Source: Nemertoderma westbladi (taxonomy: Eukaryota > Xenacoelomorpha > Nemertodermatida > Nemertodermatidae). Taken from it: DNA of 64,000 bases. The notes under the pieces were generated by a model, which saw only the letters and a list, made by a program, of their open reading frames with translations, made no database searches and was not told where the DNA came from. The DNA is taken from assembly GCA_032718475.1 (NCBI GenBank), contig JAUCBJ010002722.1:62001-126000 (forward strand), given 5' to 3'. Positions 32,452 through 43,009 of the stretch are shown here, piece after piece. Made by a program: the position numbers and the translations under genes. The number at the start of each line of letters is the position of its first letter. The stretch's first letter is position 1.

Positions 32452-33172
32452 AATAACTATATAATATCAATGTTTCTATTGTGGTGGGAGTAAATTGTTT
32501 AGGTGAATAAAATGACTTAGTAGGTTTAGTGTTGTTTACCTATTTCGACATAATTAATAGTAAAGGAGGATGCTTATTATTGGTAACAAATTATTTTCAT
32601 ATGATTAAAATCTTAATTGATGTACCTACCGTATTTACTTGATATTACATGATGTTACATATAGATATTACATGATGCACCTGCTATACCATACGCACCC
32701 GGATAGTTATAAAACCCGAAAATAACGAAAATAACGAAATGATCAACGAAAATATCGAATTTATCAAACAATCTGCAAAATCTCGCTTTCCAGTACGATA
32801 GGTATTATTAGAAGGCACACTTGACATTTTTTAATTAATAAAATCCGATAATTTCGCCCCATTTTCGACCTTAAAAGTAATTTATTACCAAATACTGTCT
32901 GCTGGTTGGTTGTTAGGTGTTGACCAATGGGGGCTTGGATGAAATCAGTGTACTGCAGTATTGGTCTGGTGCATTACAGATGTGGTGCTACAGATGTACT
33001 GATGTACAACGTACAGGCCTACAACAGTACAACAGCCCTATCAACCTACAGGAGCTGTTGCGCTGACAGACAGAGAGATAACATCCCATGGGGTAGGGCG
33101 TAGGGGATACAGGGTAAGGATTTTTTCTGGACTATCAGATACCGGTAGAAGATGATTAGGCCTATTAAAAGT

Positions 33173-33545
33173 AGGAACGATGGCGACGGCATCTATCAAA
33201 CCCGGAATGATGGCAACGGAGAATATTAAACCTGTAAACCCAGAAGCCATAACGATGGCGACGGAGTCTATTAAACTCGGAACGATGGCGACGGAATCTA
33301 TTAAACCCAGAACGATGGCGACGGAGTCTATTAAACCCGGAACGATGGCGACGGAGTCTATTAAACCCAGAACGATGGCGACGGAGTCTATTGAACCCGG
33401 AACAATGGTGACGGAGTCTATTAAACCCGGAACGATGGCGACAGAGTCTATTAAACCCATAATGATGGCGACGGAGTCTATTAAACCCAGAATGATAGCG
33501 TCGGAGTCTATTAAACCCGGAACGATGGAACCCGGAACTACTAGG
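33173..33545. repeat. 30-bp minisatellite in the left arm, about 12 copies
   Basis: Unit AACGATGGCGACGGAGTC plus TATTAAACCCGG. As 30 is a multiple of three, both strands read open as a ten-residue repeat (GTMATESIKP on plus, SVAIVPGLID on minus). It is mirrored, inverted, at 37700-37905, so I treat it as repeat DNA, not a gene. Confidence 0.95.
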
Positions 33546-33579
33546 AAGCCAATAGATTTTTAGGAAAAGTCATAAAATT

Positions 33580-35212
33580 TCAGATTTCCAACTGCGTTTG
33601 TTTCAGAATTATATTAAAAAAACCATGGGGGGAGGGGGGGTCATATTGACCCCCCCCCCCCGGGTTTAACCCTATTAGTACCGGGCTATAAAATGTACAA
33701 ATACCGGGGGGGGGGGGGTCATATTCACCCCCCCCCCCCCCCCTCTAAAATCTACAAATATTTACGAAAACGTCTGATTTTTTGTTTGTACGTAGGTATC
33801 ACTTGTCTGGATCCGACCGAATAAAAATTTTCTAAAAAATGTACTGGGGTGGTTATATTGCAGCACCAAAATTACAAGTAGTGCACAATTTTCAAAAAAT
33901 TTGAAAGTTACATTTTCGGCTAATTATTTTTCAATACAGGTTTTTTGGGGTGCAAAATACATTGGAAAATATTTAAAAATTATATGATTACTATAAATGG
34001 CTGTTTAGTCCTCTCTGCGTAGGAAAAAAATGAAAATAATAAGTTTCATAATAAGTTTCTTTTCAGTTAGAACACAAAATTTTTAATTCACTTATACGAT
34101 GCTATAAATTAACATTTTCAGGTTTTCGAGGGCGCTGATTCTAATGGAATACATTTCTAATATGCCAGATCATTGCTACTTGTATTTTATGGCGTAATTT
34201 GGAAAATTTTGGTGCTAACACCAAATTTCGTACCCATCACCAAAAATTACAAGTTTGCGATGTCCAGTGCTGTTTTTATTGATTCCATCGGATTCAGGAC
34301 CCTCATAAACCCGTATAACGCAAGAAACAAGGTGATACTATCTACTTATCAATTTGCATATTTTCCAAAATTTGGTGCTGGCACAATAATTTTCACCCAC
34401 CGGCGAAAAATACAAGTTTGAGAACTCTTCTGAAATTTTTACTGATTCCATTGAATTCAGAACCATCACAAACCCGTATAACGAAAGAAACAAGGTGACA
34501 CAATCAATTGATATATTTTATGGTTTTCAAAATTTGGTGCTAGCACCACATTTTGCACCCACATCCGAAAAATACAAGTTTGAGATGTCTAGTTCGATAA
34601 TTATATTTTCCATTGAATTCAGAACAGCCATAAACCTCTAAAACGCAAAAATAAATTGTCACAAGCAATTTTATATATTGAATGGATTTTCAAAATTTCG
34701 TGCTAGCACCAAAATTTGCACACAGCACCGAAAAATACAAGTTTGATACGCTTGGTGCAACTCGTATATATTTCATCGAATCCAGAACCCCAAAAAACCC
34801 CAATTGCGTAAAAAACAAGTTTCAAACAATCAATTTACAAAATTGACTTATTTCAAAATTTGGTGCTGGCACCAAAATTTGGCACCCATCGAAAAAAACA
34901 AGTTTGAAATTTCTAAATCAATTTATATGAATTCCATCCAATTTCTAACACCAAAAACCGGTGTAAATCAAAAATAGAGATGTTACAATTCATATTTAAT
35001 GAAATGTAATTTTCAAAAAACGTCTCAAAAAAAGTGCCAAAAGTAGGGTTAAAAAATGGTGCTATAACTCGAAAAGAATCCAATATTTTTGAAAACGGTT
35101 TTCACTACCATAAACTTTCAGATTCCCAACTGCGTTTGCTTCAGAATTATAATAAAAAAACCACGGGGGGGGGGGTCATATTGACCCCCCCCCCCGGGTT
35201 TAATAGGGTTAA
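33580..35212. mobile_element. piggyBac-like non-autonomous element with G/C-run hairpins
   Basis: 33666-33677 is TTAACCCTATTA and 35201-35212 is its reverse complement TAATAGGGTTAA, giving TTAA-bounded ends. Inside each end lies a run of 9-13 G, TCATATT(G/C)A and a run of C. An 80-bp segment ending in that hairpin (33590-33666) recurs at 35125-35200, so a second, truncated element abuts the left side. TTAA targets and CCC starts fit piggyBac-type elements. No transposase gene present. Confidence 0.5.
34180..35030. repeat. About 162-bp diverged tandem repeat, 5 copies
   Basis: The word TACAAGTTTG recurs near 34249, 34411, 34575, 34737 and 34903. Each unit also has a CAAAATTTGGTGCTRGCACC block and a GATTCCATYGAATTCAGAAC block. 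Copies are clearly diverged. The array forms the inside of the TTAA-bounded element. Confidence 0.85.
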
Positions 35213-36765
35213 TAGGGTTAAGACCAATCGTACCAGTGGAGTAGATGGTGTTCCCCCTGAGGTCTTTAAAATACCTGAGTGTTTAAAGCTCATCTATCCC
35301 ATCATAGTAAACATGTACCGAACAACAAGAGTCCCACAAGAAATGAAAACAAATAAGTTGGTGCCAGTTCCCAAGAAGGGCAACCTAACACTCTATGGTT
35401 CTTTTCGGGGAATCTCATTGATCTCGATTGCTGCAAAGCTATACAATAGAATTCTATTAAATCGCATCAGGGTTCCCATTGAGAGACTGCTTCGTGGACA
35501 TCAGAATGGGTTCAGTAAAGGTAGTGGGACCATGGAACCCATTTTGGCACTTAGAAGAATAATTGAAGAGTTATCAAAAAAGAAAGACAGGCATCTATCT
35601 GGCTGTTATCTTTGTTGACTTCTTCAAGGCCTTTGATTCAGTCTCCCGCTCCCGTTCAGCATACTTTAATTATATGCGATTCCTGATGAAATTATTGCAG
35701 CAATCAGATCAGTATACGGTGGTTCGGCAACATTTGTGTCTACTGTTGATGGTGACACAGAACCATTTGAAGTGTTATGGGGCGTCCTCCAGGGAGACAC
35801 ACTTGCACCATTCTTATTCATAATTGTGGTTGACTATGTTCTACGCATGTCCTTAGATCATCATAATGATGATGGGGTGATGATAGCTCCACCTACTGTC
35901 TCCAGAAGTCGAGGAAATCCTGCCAAGTACCTAACTGATCTAGACTTTGCTGATGACTTAGGAGTACTCTCATAATCACTAGAGGGAGCCCAATGGCTCC
36001 TCAGCTCATTAGAACATGCTTCTTCTAGTGTTGGTCTTTTTATTAACTCCAGAAAGACCAAAATTTTGACAGTTAACTTTGAAAGTTCTCAGCAAGTCTC
36101 TGATCGGATGAGCATAAGCTCAAAGGATGGTGTGCTTGAGCATGTGGACGACTTCTGTTACCTGGGATCATGGATCCGGAATTCAGGTGAGGACCTTCGA
36201 ATACGTAAGTGAAAGGCATGGGCAGCCTTGAATAGGCTTTCCAGGATTTGTAAGTCACCGATAATTAATCGGAAACTTAAGGTCCGATTATTTAGAGCAG
36301 CAGTAGTTCCAGTACTCCTCTATGGGAGTCCATGCTGGGCTCTAACTGCTGAGGACACCAAATCTCTGGATGGCACATTCACAAGAATGCTACGCCGGGT
36401 TCATTGTGTCAAGAACAATGCACACATCTCCAACCAGACACTATATAGCATTGGAGGTGTCTCATTGGTTCCCCCAAGCTTGACACTAGAACAAAATCGC
36501 ATCCGCTTTGCAGGACATTGCTTTCGCCGTGAGGACCATCCAGTTCATAATCTTGTACTTTGGCAGCCTCATGGAGTGAATAAGCATGGTGGACAGCCCA
36601 TGACTTTCTTGAGACTCATCTTAAAGGACACTGGTCTTGAAGATGCGGATGATCTAGCAAATGTCATGGGTGATAGGGAGTTGTGGCGGTGCAATTTTGT
36701 CGACAAGCCGGCATAGCATTCTTAAAAATGCAGCTGCAATGCAGCATGCCGATACTAGTAGTAGT
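35213..36765 (+). pseudogene. RTE-like LINE RT remnant (copy 2)
   Basis: Frames: SGVDGVPPEVFKIPECL, LVPVPKKGNLTLYGSFRGISL, HQNGFSKGSGT, FVDFFKAFDSVSR, VLQGDTLAPFLFIIVVDY, DLDFADDLGVLS (catalytic), DDFCYLGSWIRN, LLYGSPCWALT and a C-terminal FAGHCFRREDHP region to the stop at 36716. At least three breaks (35600, 35720, 35975). The tail is an AGT repeat at 36750-36765. It lies directly right of the TTAA element. Related to 12585-13860. Confidence 0.9.
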
Positions 36766-37694
36766 AGTAGTGTTGGAGGCCTTCTGACTCCTGCCATTGT
36801 CGGTTTTGTGGCGCGCCTGCCACAGATATTCTACACTCTTCATTATCACTTCTACATTCTACCGGACAATCTATCCCATCTGCGTCTCGGTTTTCACTTG
36901 AAGTCCTTACAAGATTCGTCACTTAATTTCTCTTAATTAATTCTTACTTTAATCATTTTGCGATCTTTCTTCGACTTATTGGTTTTATTTATTTTATACT
37001 ACCCGTTGGGTAAATAAAGATAACAATTTCATATGGCGGGTTACAGAGTGTTTCTTTTTGGGGCAGATCTTAGCCTAAGCAAAGTTATTGGTGACCCATA
37101 GGCTCCCCTCTATTGGCTATAACCGTAGGTACAGCGTCGAATACTATGTATTGTACGAAATTACAATGTCCGAGTGGATACAGTGCATAATAGTGATTGG
37201 CTGCTCAGGTTCAAATCCAGCTAAAGGCTGTATCATTTTCGCACTGGTGTGCCCCACAACCCCCCCCCCCCCCCCCCCAACCCGAATGGGTGGAAACTAG
37301 CCACATTCAGCCACCATATATAGTGAAGGGGAGTACGGAGAGTCAGTCGAATATGTGTAGCAGTGAATACATGTTTCACATTAACAATGATAACGGTGAC
37401 AATAATAATCAACATTGACGTTAAAAAAAATGACTCGAATTAATACCGCACTGATATGATTCATATGTAATGTTAAAATCATAAAAGTTATCATAAAAGT
37501 TACCGATAGCTCTTGATTAATCATAAATTGACATGACATATAAAGTGATTGACAGATTGATGTTAAATAATTTCAAAATTATCAATATAAAAATATATTA
37601 TTATGATTTTAGTATTGGCGACAAACCAGTCTGACTTTGAAACTCTCTTGTTCAATGTATAATCGTATGGGGTTATTTGATTGGCATCACAATC
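36766..37694. other. No gene; one SINE
   Basis: 36830-37030 ends in CCGTTGGGTAAATAAAGATAAC and may be a further retroelement tail. 37400-37620 is AT-rich. No coding signal. Confidence 0.4.
37160..37280 (+). mobile_element. tRNA-SINE fragment (family 4) with a C run
   Basis: A box-like TGTCCGAGTGGAT (37167) and B box GGTTCAAATCC (37208-37218) with tRNA-like spacing, resembling a Ser/Leu-type tRNA head. It is followed by a C homopolymer at 37261-37278. No cloverleaf with acceptor pairing, so not a tRNA gene. Confidence 0.55.
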
Positions 37695-37905
37695 CCTCGG
37701 GGTTATGGGGTTTAATAGACTCAGCATTCGATCGCTCTCGTAATTCCGGGTTTAATAAACTCCGTCGCCATCGTTCCGGGTATAATAGACTCAGTCGCCA
37801 TTGTTCCGAGTTTAATAGACTCCGTTGCCATCATTCCGGGTTTAATAGACACCGTCGCCATTGTTCCGGCTTCCGGGTTTAATAGACTCCGTCGCCATCG
37901 TTCCT
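37695..37905. repeat. 30-bp minisatellite in the right arm, about 7 copies
   Basis: CCGGGTTTAATAGACTCCGT plus CGCCATCGTT, the reverse complement of the unit at 33173-33545, with more variation between copies. Confidence 0.95.
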
Positions 37906-38598
37906 TCTTTTAATAATCATCTTCTACCTGTATCTGATAGTCCAGAATTAATCCTTAACATGTACCCCCTACACCCTACCCCATGGGACGTTATAGCTAT
38001 CTCTGTCAGCGCAACAGCTCCTGTAGGCTGATAGCAGGGCTGTTGTACTGTTGTAGGCCTGTACATCAGTACATCTGTAGCACCACATCTGTAATGCACC
38101 AGACCAATACTGCAGTTCACTGATTTCATCCAAGCCCCCATTGGTCAACAGCTAACACCTAACAACCAACCAGCAGACAGTATTTGGTATTAAATTACTT
38201 TTAAGGTCGAAAATGGGGCGAAATTATCGGATTTTATTAATTAAAAAATGTCAAGTGTGCCTTCTAATAATACCTATCGTCCTGGAAAGCGAGATTTTGC
38301 AGAATGTTTGATAAATTCGATATTTTCGTTGATCATTTCGTCTTTTTCGTTATTTTCGGGTTTTATAACTATCCTACGCCCCATATACCAGCTATACCAT
38401 ACCACCCCCCCCCCCCCCCCCCATCATGTCAGCCATTACGCATACGACGCATAGATAGACCATGAATGCAATATAATATGCAGCTACTGCAGCAGATAAA
38501 TTAGGAAAATTATTAAAATATACATTAATTTATATTAATTTTATAATATATTAAATATATATCAATATAGCATAATGAATCATAATATATCAAATAAG

Positions 38599-39665
38599 TT
38601 ACTCCATCTCCACACAGGAAGCGCAGGTTGAGTACCGGCAACATTTACAAAAAACTCTGAAAGACTGCAACTTCTTACAACGTTTCCACACTGAGAAGGC
38701 TAACATATCCGCGAATAAAGCAGATGACATTTCGTGATAGGAAATGGTGAAGCTCTCCAGATCATCTAGGTTACCAGAATCAACTATTTCATTGATGTCT
38801 TCATCCAGTTTGTGTTGTTCAGGCAATCCTTGTAAGGGAAAAGTAATTCGACGATCTAAGCGAATCAATAGAGTAGTTAAAAACGGCACAGCTTTCAGTA
38901 ACGTCTTTATGATTAGGTAATTGTGTGTGTCGAGGTGGAGCGAGCGAACTGAATTGAATACACCGTCGCATTGATTTATGGCAAGTAGACTCCAGTTGAA
39001 TACCAATGTCTTTACGTTGGGAAATATGTACGCTAAATCCGGCAATGAGACCGGTTGGCGATGGTTGTCGAACTTCACTGTGAATGAGAAGCGAGTGACT
39101 GTAGGTAGAATAATACCTCTACGGGCAGTTTCCGAGATTATCTCAGGGAACTCTGCCACAAAACTAGTCACATCCAGCTGAGACAGTATAGGGAACTTTT
39201 CTAGTTGATCGAATAATTGAAATTCTAGAGGATGCATTTCCATAAGTGTTAAATCAATCTGCTCGACCGTATCTTGGTAATGCGGAATATCCACTCCAAT
39301 GTCGATAAGATAGTCGGTGAAGGGTGAAGGAGTTCCTTGAGGTTCAATCAGCATATATCGAATAGGCGGGAAATTCACTCCACATTGTAGGAGCATATTC
39401 GATGCGTCCGCAATAATATCGAGGTCAGGGAGCAATTCGTGTAATTGCATTATATCATTGCCTGTAATATCTACACAACGGTCTTTACGTACAGAATAAT
39501 ATATAGATATACGACTCGCCATAATATTCAGCACCTTTAACCTAGTCAGTTTAGCTAGACTCTGTATCTGTGGTGTATCCATGGGGAGTTCGGAATATGG
39601 AATATGTAGAACTTCCAGGTTGGGGCAGCTGTTTGGCAGAGGGATAGATGTGGCCCATAACACTA
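38599..39665 (-). CDS. LRR-like protein, last exon
   Basis: A long frame with no stop, directly after an acceptor AAAAATAG (phase 1). It encodes leucine-rich segments CPNLEVLHIPYSEL, LTRLKVLNI, LSQLDVTSF, FPNVKTLVFNWSLL, VRSLHLDTHNYLIIKTLL and FLTTLLIRL at irregular spacing, then a Cys-rich end (CKCCRYSTCASC). The style resembles the LRR part of F-box/LRR proteins. Function not known. The intact frame in a region full of broken elements suggests a real, selected gene. Confidence 0.65.
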
Positions 39666-40019
39666 TTTTTGTTTAATTTTTTAACATCTAAAAATATATT
39701 GAATTTTTGGCTCATGTGTTTAATTGTTACTAGCTACCATGAGACTCATTAAATATTCCAGGCAAATATATAATATAATTGAGAATTAAATTATATCTTA
39801 AATTTTTGGTATTACTACACCTTGGGTCACAAAATTTTTTTACTTAGCTAATAAATAGTACAAGCTAACACAAAATCAAAAGTACTAGCTACCATCTTGG
39901 ATATTAAAAAAATATCCAATTTGGTAGATAAATTTTCTAATAAATAAATAATATAAATAAATAATTTTTTTTTGGATTACTAGCTATTTTAAATTTGAAA
40001 AATAACTATCTATTTGTTC

Positions 40020-40345
40020 TAGAACATTATATTATTTGTATTATTTATGCTCTAGAATAGTGTATAATACATATAATATTACATAAATAAAATAAAAAAT
40101 AATAATGTTCTAAAACATATAGCTGGTTATTTTTAATTTTAAAATAACTAGTAAATTTAACAAATAATACAATTTGGTACCCTACCGCTAGATACATTTC
40201 TTAATAATAATATAAATAAATATTTTTTTATTACTAGCTATTTTAAAATTAAAAATTACTAGCTGTATGTTCTAGAACAATAATTTTTTTATTTTATTTT
40301 TGTTCTAGAATAGTATATATTATATATTTTTTGTTCTAGAACGGT
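40020..40345. repeat. Cluster of TTCTAGAA palindromes in the LRR-gene intron
   Basis: GTTCTAGAAC or close variants at about 40017, 40051, 40109, 40270, 40303 and 40333, within AT-rich repeats of about 50 bp. The word fits two adjoining heat-shock-element half sites (nTTCnnGAAn), but AT-rich inverted repeats alone could explain it. Confidence 0.5.
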
Positions 40346-40552
40346 TCACTGTTGCCATGGTAACAATGATTTATGGTACAAAAATTCAGTTCTATACGGA
40401 ACTGTTTCCAAAAAAAATTGGTCAAAAAGTGGGTACCCATAACATAGTAAAGCCCAGTGAGAGGGGTGGGGGTCTAAAAATAAACATAAAAATAGCTATT
40501 AAAAGATCCAGAATAATAGTGATACGGGCTACACTAGCACCTGTTTATTATA

Positions 40553-41193
40553 TCATCTAGAGTGCTACTATCTATGAAACCAACCTTTAGATCTGTGAGT
40601 TGAGTAAATATGACAGCTCCTGTAAAAACTGTCTTGCCTTCTTTCAGTACCTTGGCGTATATATGTAGGTTTTCTATTTCTGATAACGATGTATACAAAT
40701 TTAAATCCACATTAAACGACGTCAATACATCTGATATTCTTGGAAGCCATTCTAATAGGGTCATATGAACATCTGCAGGAAATTCCTCAAGAAACTCTCT
40801 GTCTATGGTGATATCAACTTCATCGAAACATTGATTCAGATATAGATCTCTGTAGCTTTCCATGAGAGACCGTAATGATGGTGATGATTCTTTATACTTT
40901 TCATGCAACTGTTTAGTTGCAATAACGTAGGCCCGTAGAATGAACTTACGTAGGTCTATTCGAATATTTTTGTTTAGTTTATTCAGCCACTTAAAGAGGA
41001 TGCTTCGGTTGTCACATTCGTATTCAACAGGGTTATTCCGCCCCATTCTATCAGTTTCCGAGTTCATTAACCCTGTAACCAACGCTCGGGTTACATTGAC
41101 AGTGCAGACTTCTTTTAGGGTCAATAAGCGACATTTCTCGTTGAGAATAACTGCAAAAAGTCTGTTCATTGTTTTCAATGCGTTGAGTAACCT
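40553..41193 (-). CDS. LRR-like protein, upstream exon
   Basis: Open from an acceptor TTTTTACATTACAG at 41194 through LLNALKTMNRLFAVILNEKC, VNVTRALVTGLMNS, FLEEFPADVHMTLLEWLPRI and FTQLTDLKVGFID. It joins well in sense to the LRR exon at 38599-39665; a phase-1 donor such as GATA|GTAGCA near 40575 would fit, but the best-looking CAG|GTGC at 40534 has the wrong phase. Upstream exons, including the start codon, were not found. Confidence 0.55.
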
Positions 41194-41599
41194 GTAATGT
41201 AAAAACTACTAGTAAAAAGTTTACTTTTTTATATAAACAAATTTATATTCCAGAATAATATCATTGCCATGGGATACATATTGCATACACCATTACCCGC
41301 AATATAACCAACCTCCTTTCTAAAATCATCATCAAAACAATATTCCGATTTATTTATTTTGGATAACATGACCGTGTAACATGCATTATTCTGGAAAACA
41401 TTTATCGTGATATGGAACAGACGTCACAATATTATTTACATCGGCAATCCTGTGTTATTTCATGGAAGGGCAAAGAATTCATGCAGAGTTTAAAATGGAA
41501 CCCGAGTTATCACGTGACGATTTCGGTGGCAAGCTTGGCGTCAAACAGTGGAGAAAACGCGGCCCCGCGGAATAGTTTTCTAGAATAAATGATGTAATA

Positions 41600-41705
41600 T
41601 AAGTGGTTTTGTTCAGAAGTGGAAGAAATGAGAAAGCGCGTCACCGGGGGACCAACCATGGCCTACTATATATAGTAAGCCATGGACCAACCCCCGGTGT
41701 TCACA
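41600..41705 (-). mobile_element. SINE family 2 fragment fused to a palindrome
   Basis: GTGGTTTTGTTCAGAAGTGG and AGAAAGCGCGTCACCGGGGG match the SINE at 16118, but instead of the B box and ribozyme there is an inverted duplication: CACCGGGGG ... CCATGGC-TACTATATATAGTA-GCCATGG ... CCCCCGGTG (41642-41700). Confidence 0.8.
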
Positions 41706-42944
41706 ATGTTCTCGAGTTCTCGCTTATGTACTACAACTAGGAATATCCATATACTAGTATTGTTATGTAGGCATTGCATTGTTGCCAAGCCACTAATGAG
41801 ATAAGGAAAACGTTCTTGATTGTGTATTTATTAAATAGAATAAACGCCCCGCAGCGGAAGCAAATACCTGCAACATTCGAATGCCCATATCTAAGCTATT
41901 TCCCAACCAAATTGAAATATTTTTATATATTTGGAATCCTTGCATGGCCAGCTATCCACTAGTACCAACAAATCACTATAAGGTTGTAGAATAACTGCGT
42001 TGTAACTGGTGCAATATCAACAGCAATATTGAATTACAACACTATGTTCTGGGACATGGTGTATATTAATGTTAAGTTTGGTGTTTATTATTTATTGGTA
42101 CAGTGCATTGTAACCTAGAAGGTAACGGCTTCCTAATATTATGCCGTCACCAATAGATAGAGAGAAAGATTAATTAAGACAAAGTAACCGATTAATCAAA
42201 TGACACCAGCCAATATCAGAACAGCTGCACTGAAACCTTTTTTTAAAAACTTTTTTATTTAGCCGTATATTTATTATTAAAACTAGTAAAAACAGCTGAT
42301 GCACACCAGATCGCATAGCAACCGCCACCAACAACAAGACAAATAACACTGTTAAATTAGCCTTCTCTCAATCTATCTATCGGTAGGTAATACCACACCA
42401 CTGAAACTACAATTTATATCTCAGTACATAGGCATCTCAAACCCCGGGAGGCCGCTTTAGTTTGGGTTTCTGTATTACGAATTTTGTAGTACTAACTGTG
42501 TTTCTTTACTGACCCAGAGTTCCTTGTGCAATGACATCGGATTCAGACTTGTGCTATTACTGGTAACTGTTTATTACCTATGAAATATCATATTATACAT
42601 GGAAGCCGAAACTCGAAAAGCTCGAGAACCCCGAAAGCTAGTATTCCCCAACGTCCAGGTCTGAACCATCGGTCCCCTACAAAACCAGTTAAAACAGACC
42701 TCTACCTAACAAACTGTATCACCCGCTTGGTAACCGGCCGCCTGTTTACTCTAAGATTTAGCCGGCTACCGTGACAGTATATCTTTATCGTGAAACAATG
42801 TCAATCATGCGTTCAGTACTACAGTAATACTGTACGGCTTCCAATAGAGCAGAATCATAATAATTCATACATTTACAGAGCTATGTATTTTACTAACAAC
42901 AGTAATGCAATGCTTAATTGTTCTGCAGAATGGCATAATGGCTT
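41706..42944. other. No gene seen
   Basis: Mixed-composition DNA between the LRR gene and the Penelope-like element. Short frames only, none with recognised motifs. Confidence 0.5.
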
Positions 42945-43009
42945 TATGACAATTATTAAAACAACAAGGAGTTTCATCGCCCAATAAACACTTCAATATA
43001 ATTATGTAA
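42945..43009. repeat. Left inverted terminus of the Penelope-like element
   Basis: ATGACAATTATTAAAACAAC to TATAATTATGTAAA is the reverse complement of 46922-46980 over about 60 bases with no difference seen. Penelope-like elements often carry a partial inverted copy of their end upstream of the ORF. Confidence 0.9.

Larger units (their letters stand above)
32692..38400. mobile_element. Fold-back (TU/FB-like) element with arms of 0.7-0.85 kb
   Basis: 32692-33540 is matched in reverse complement by 37695-38400: GGATAGTTATAAAACCCGAA, the CATTTTCGACCTTAAAAGTAA segment, GACCAATGGGGGCTTGGATG, CCCATGGGGTAGGG and the 30-bp minisatellite all pair in the same order. Long inverted arms whose inner part consists of short direct repeats are the hallmark of fold-back elements and sea-urchin TU elements. 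The 4.2-kb middle holds other transposons and no transposase. No target-site duplication was identified. Confidence 0.8.

Noticed and set aside
33041-33563. Ten-residue repeat protein (GTMATESIKP or SVAIVPGLID)
   Set aside because: The unit is 30 bp, so any stop-free strand stays open; the same array occurs inverted at 37700 as an element arm.
37167-37218. tRNA gene on the plus strand
   Set aside because: A and B boxes exist, but no acceptor-stem pairing or anticodon arm; better explained as a SINE head. The same holds for 58890-58990 and 32095-32165.
40017-40343. Functional heat-shock promoter
   Set aside because: Motifs sit in AT-rich repeats inside a probable intron; only noted as a cluster.
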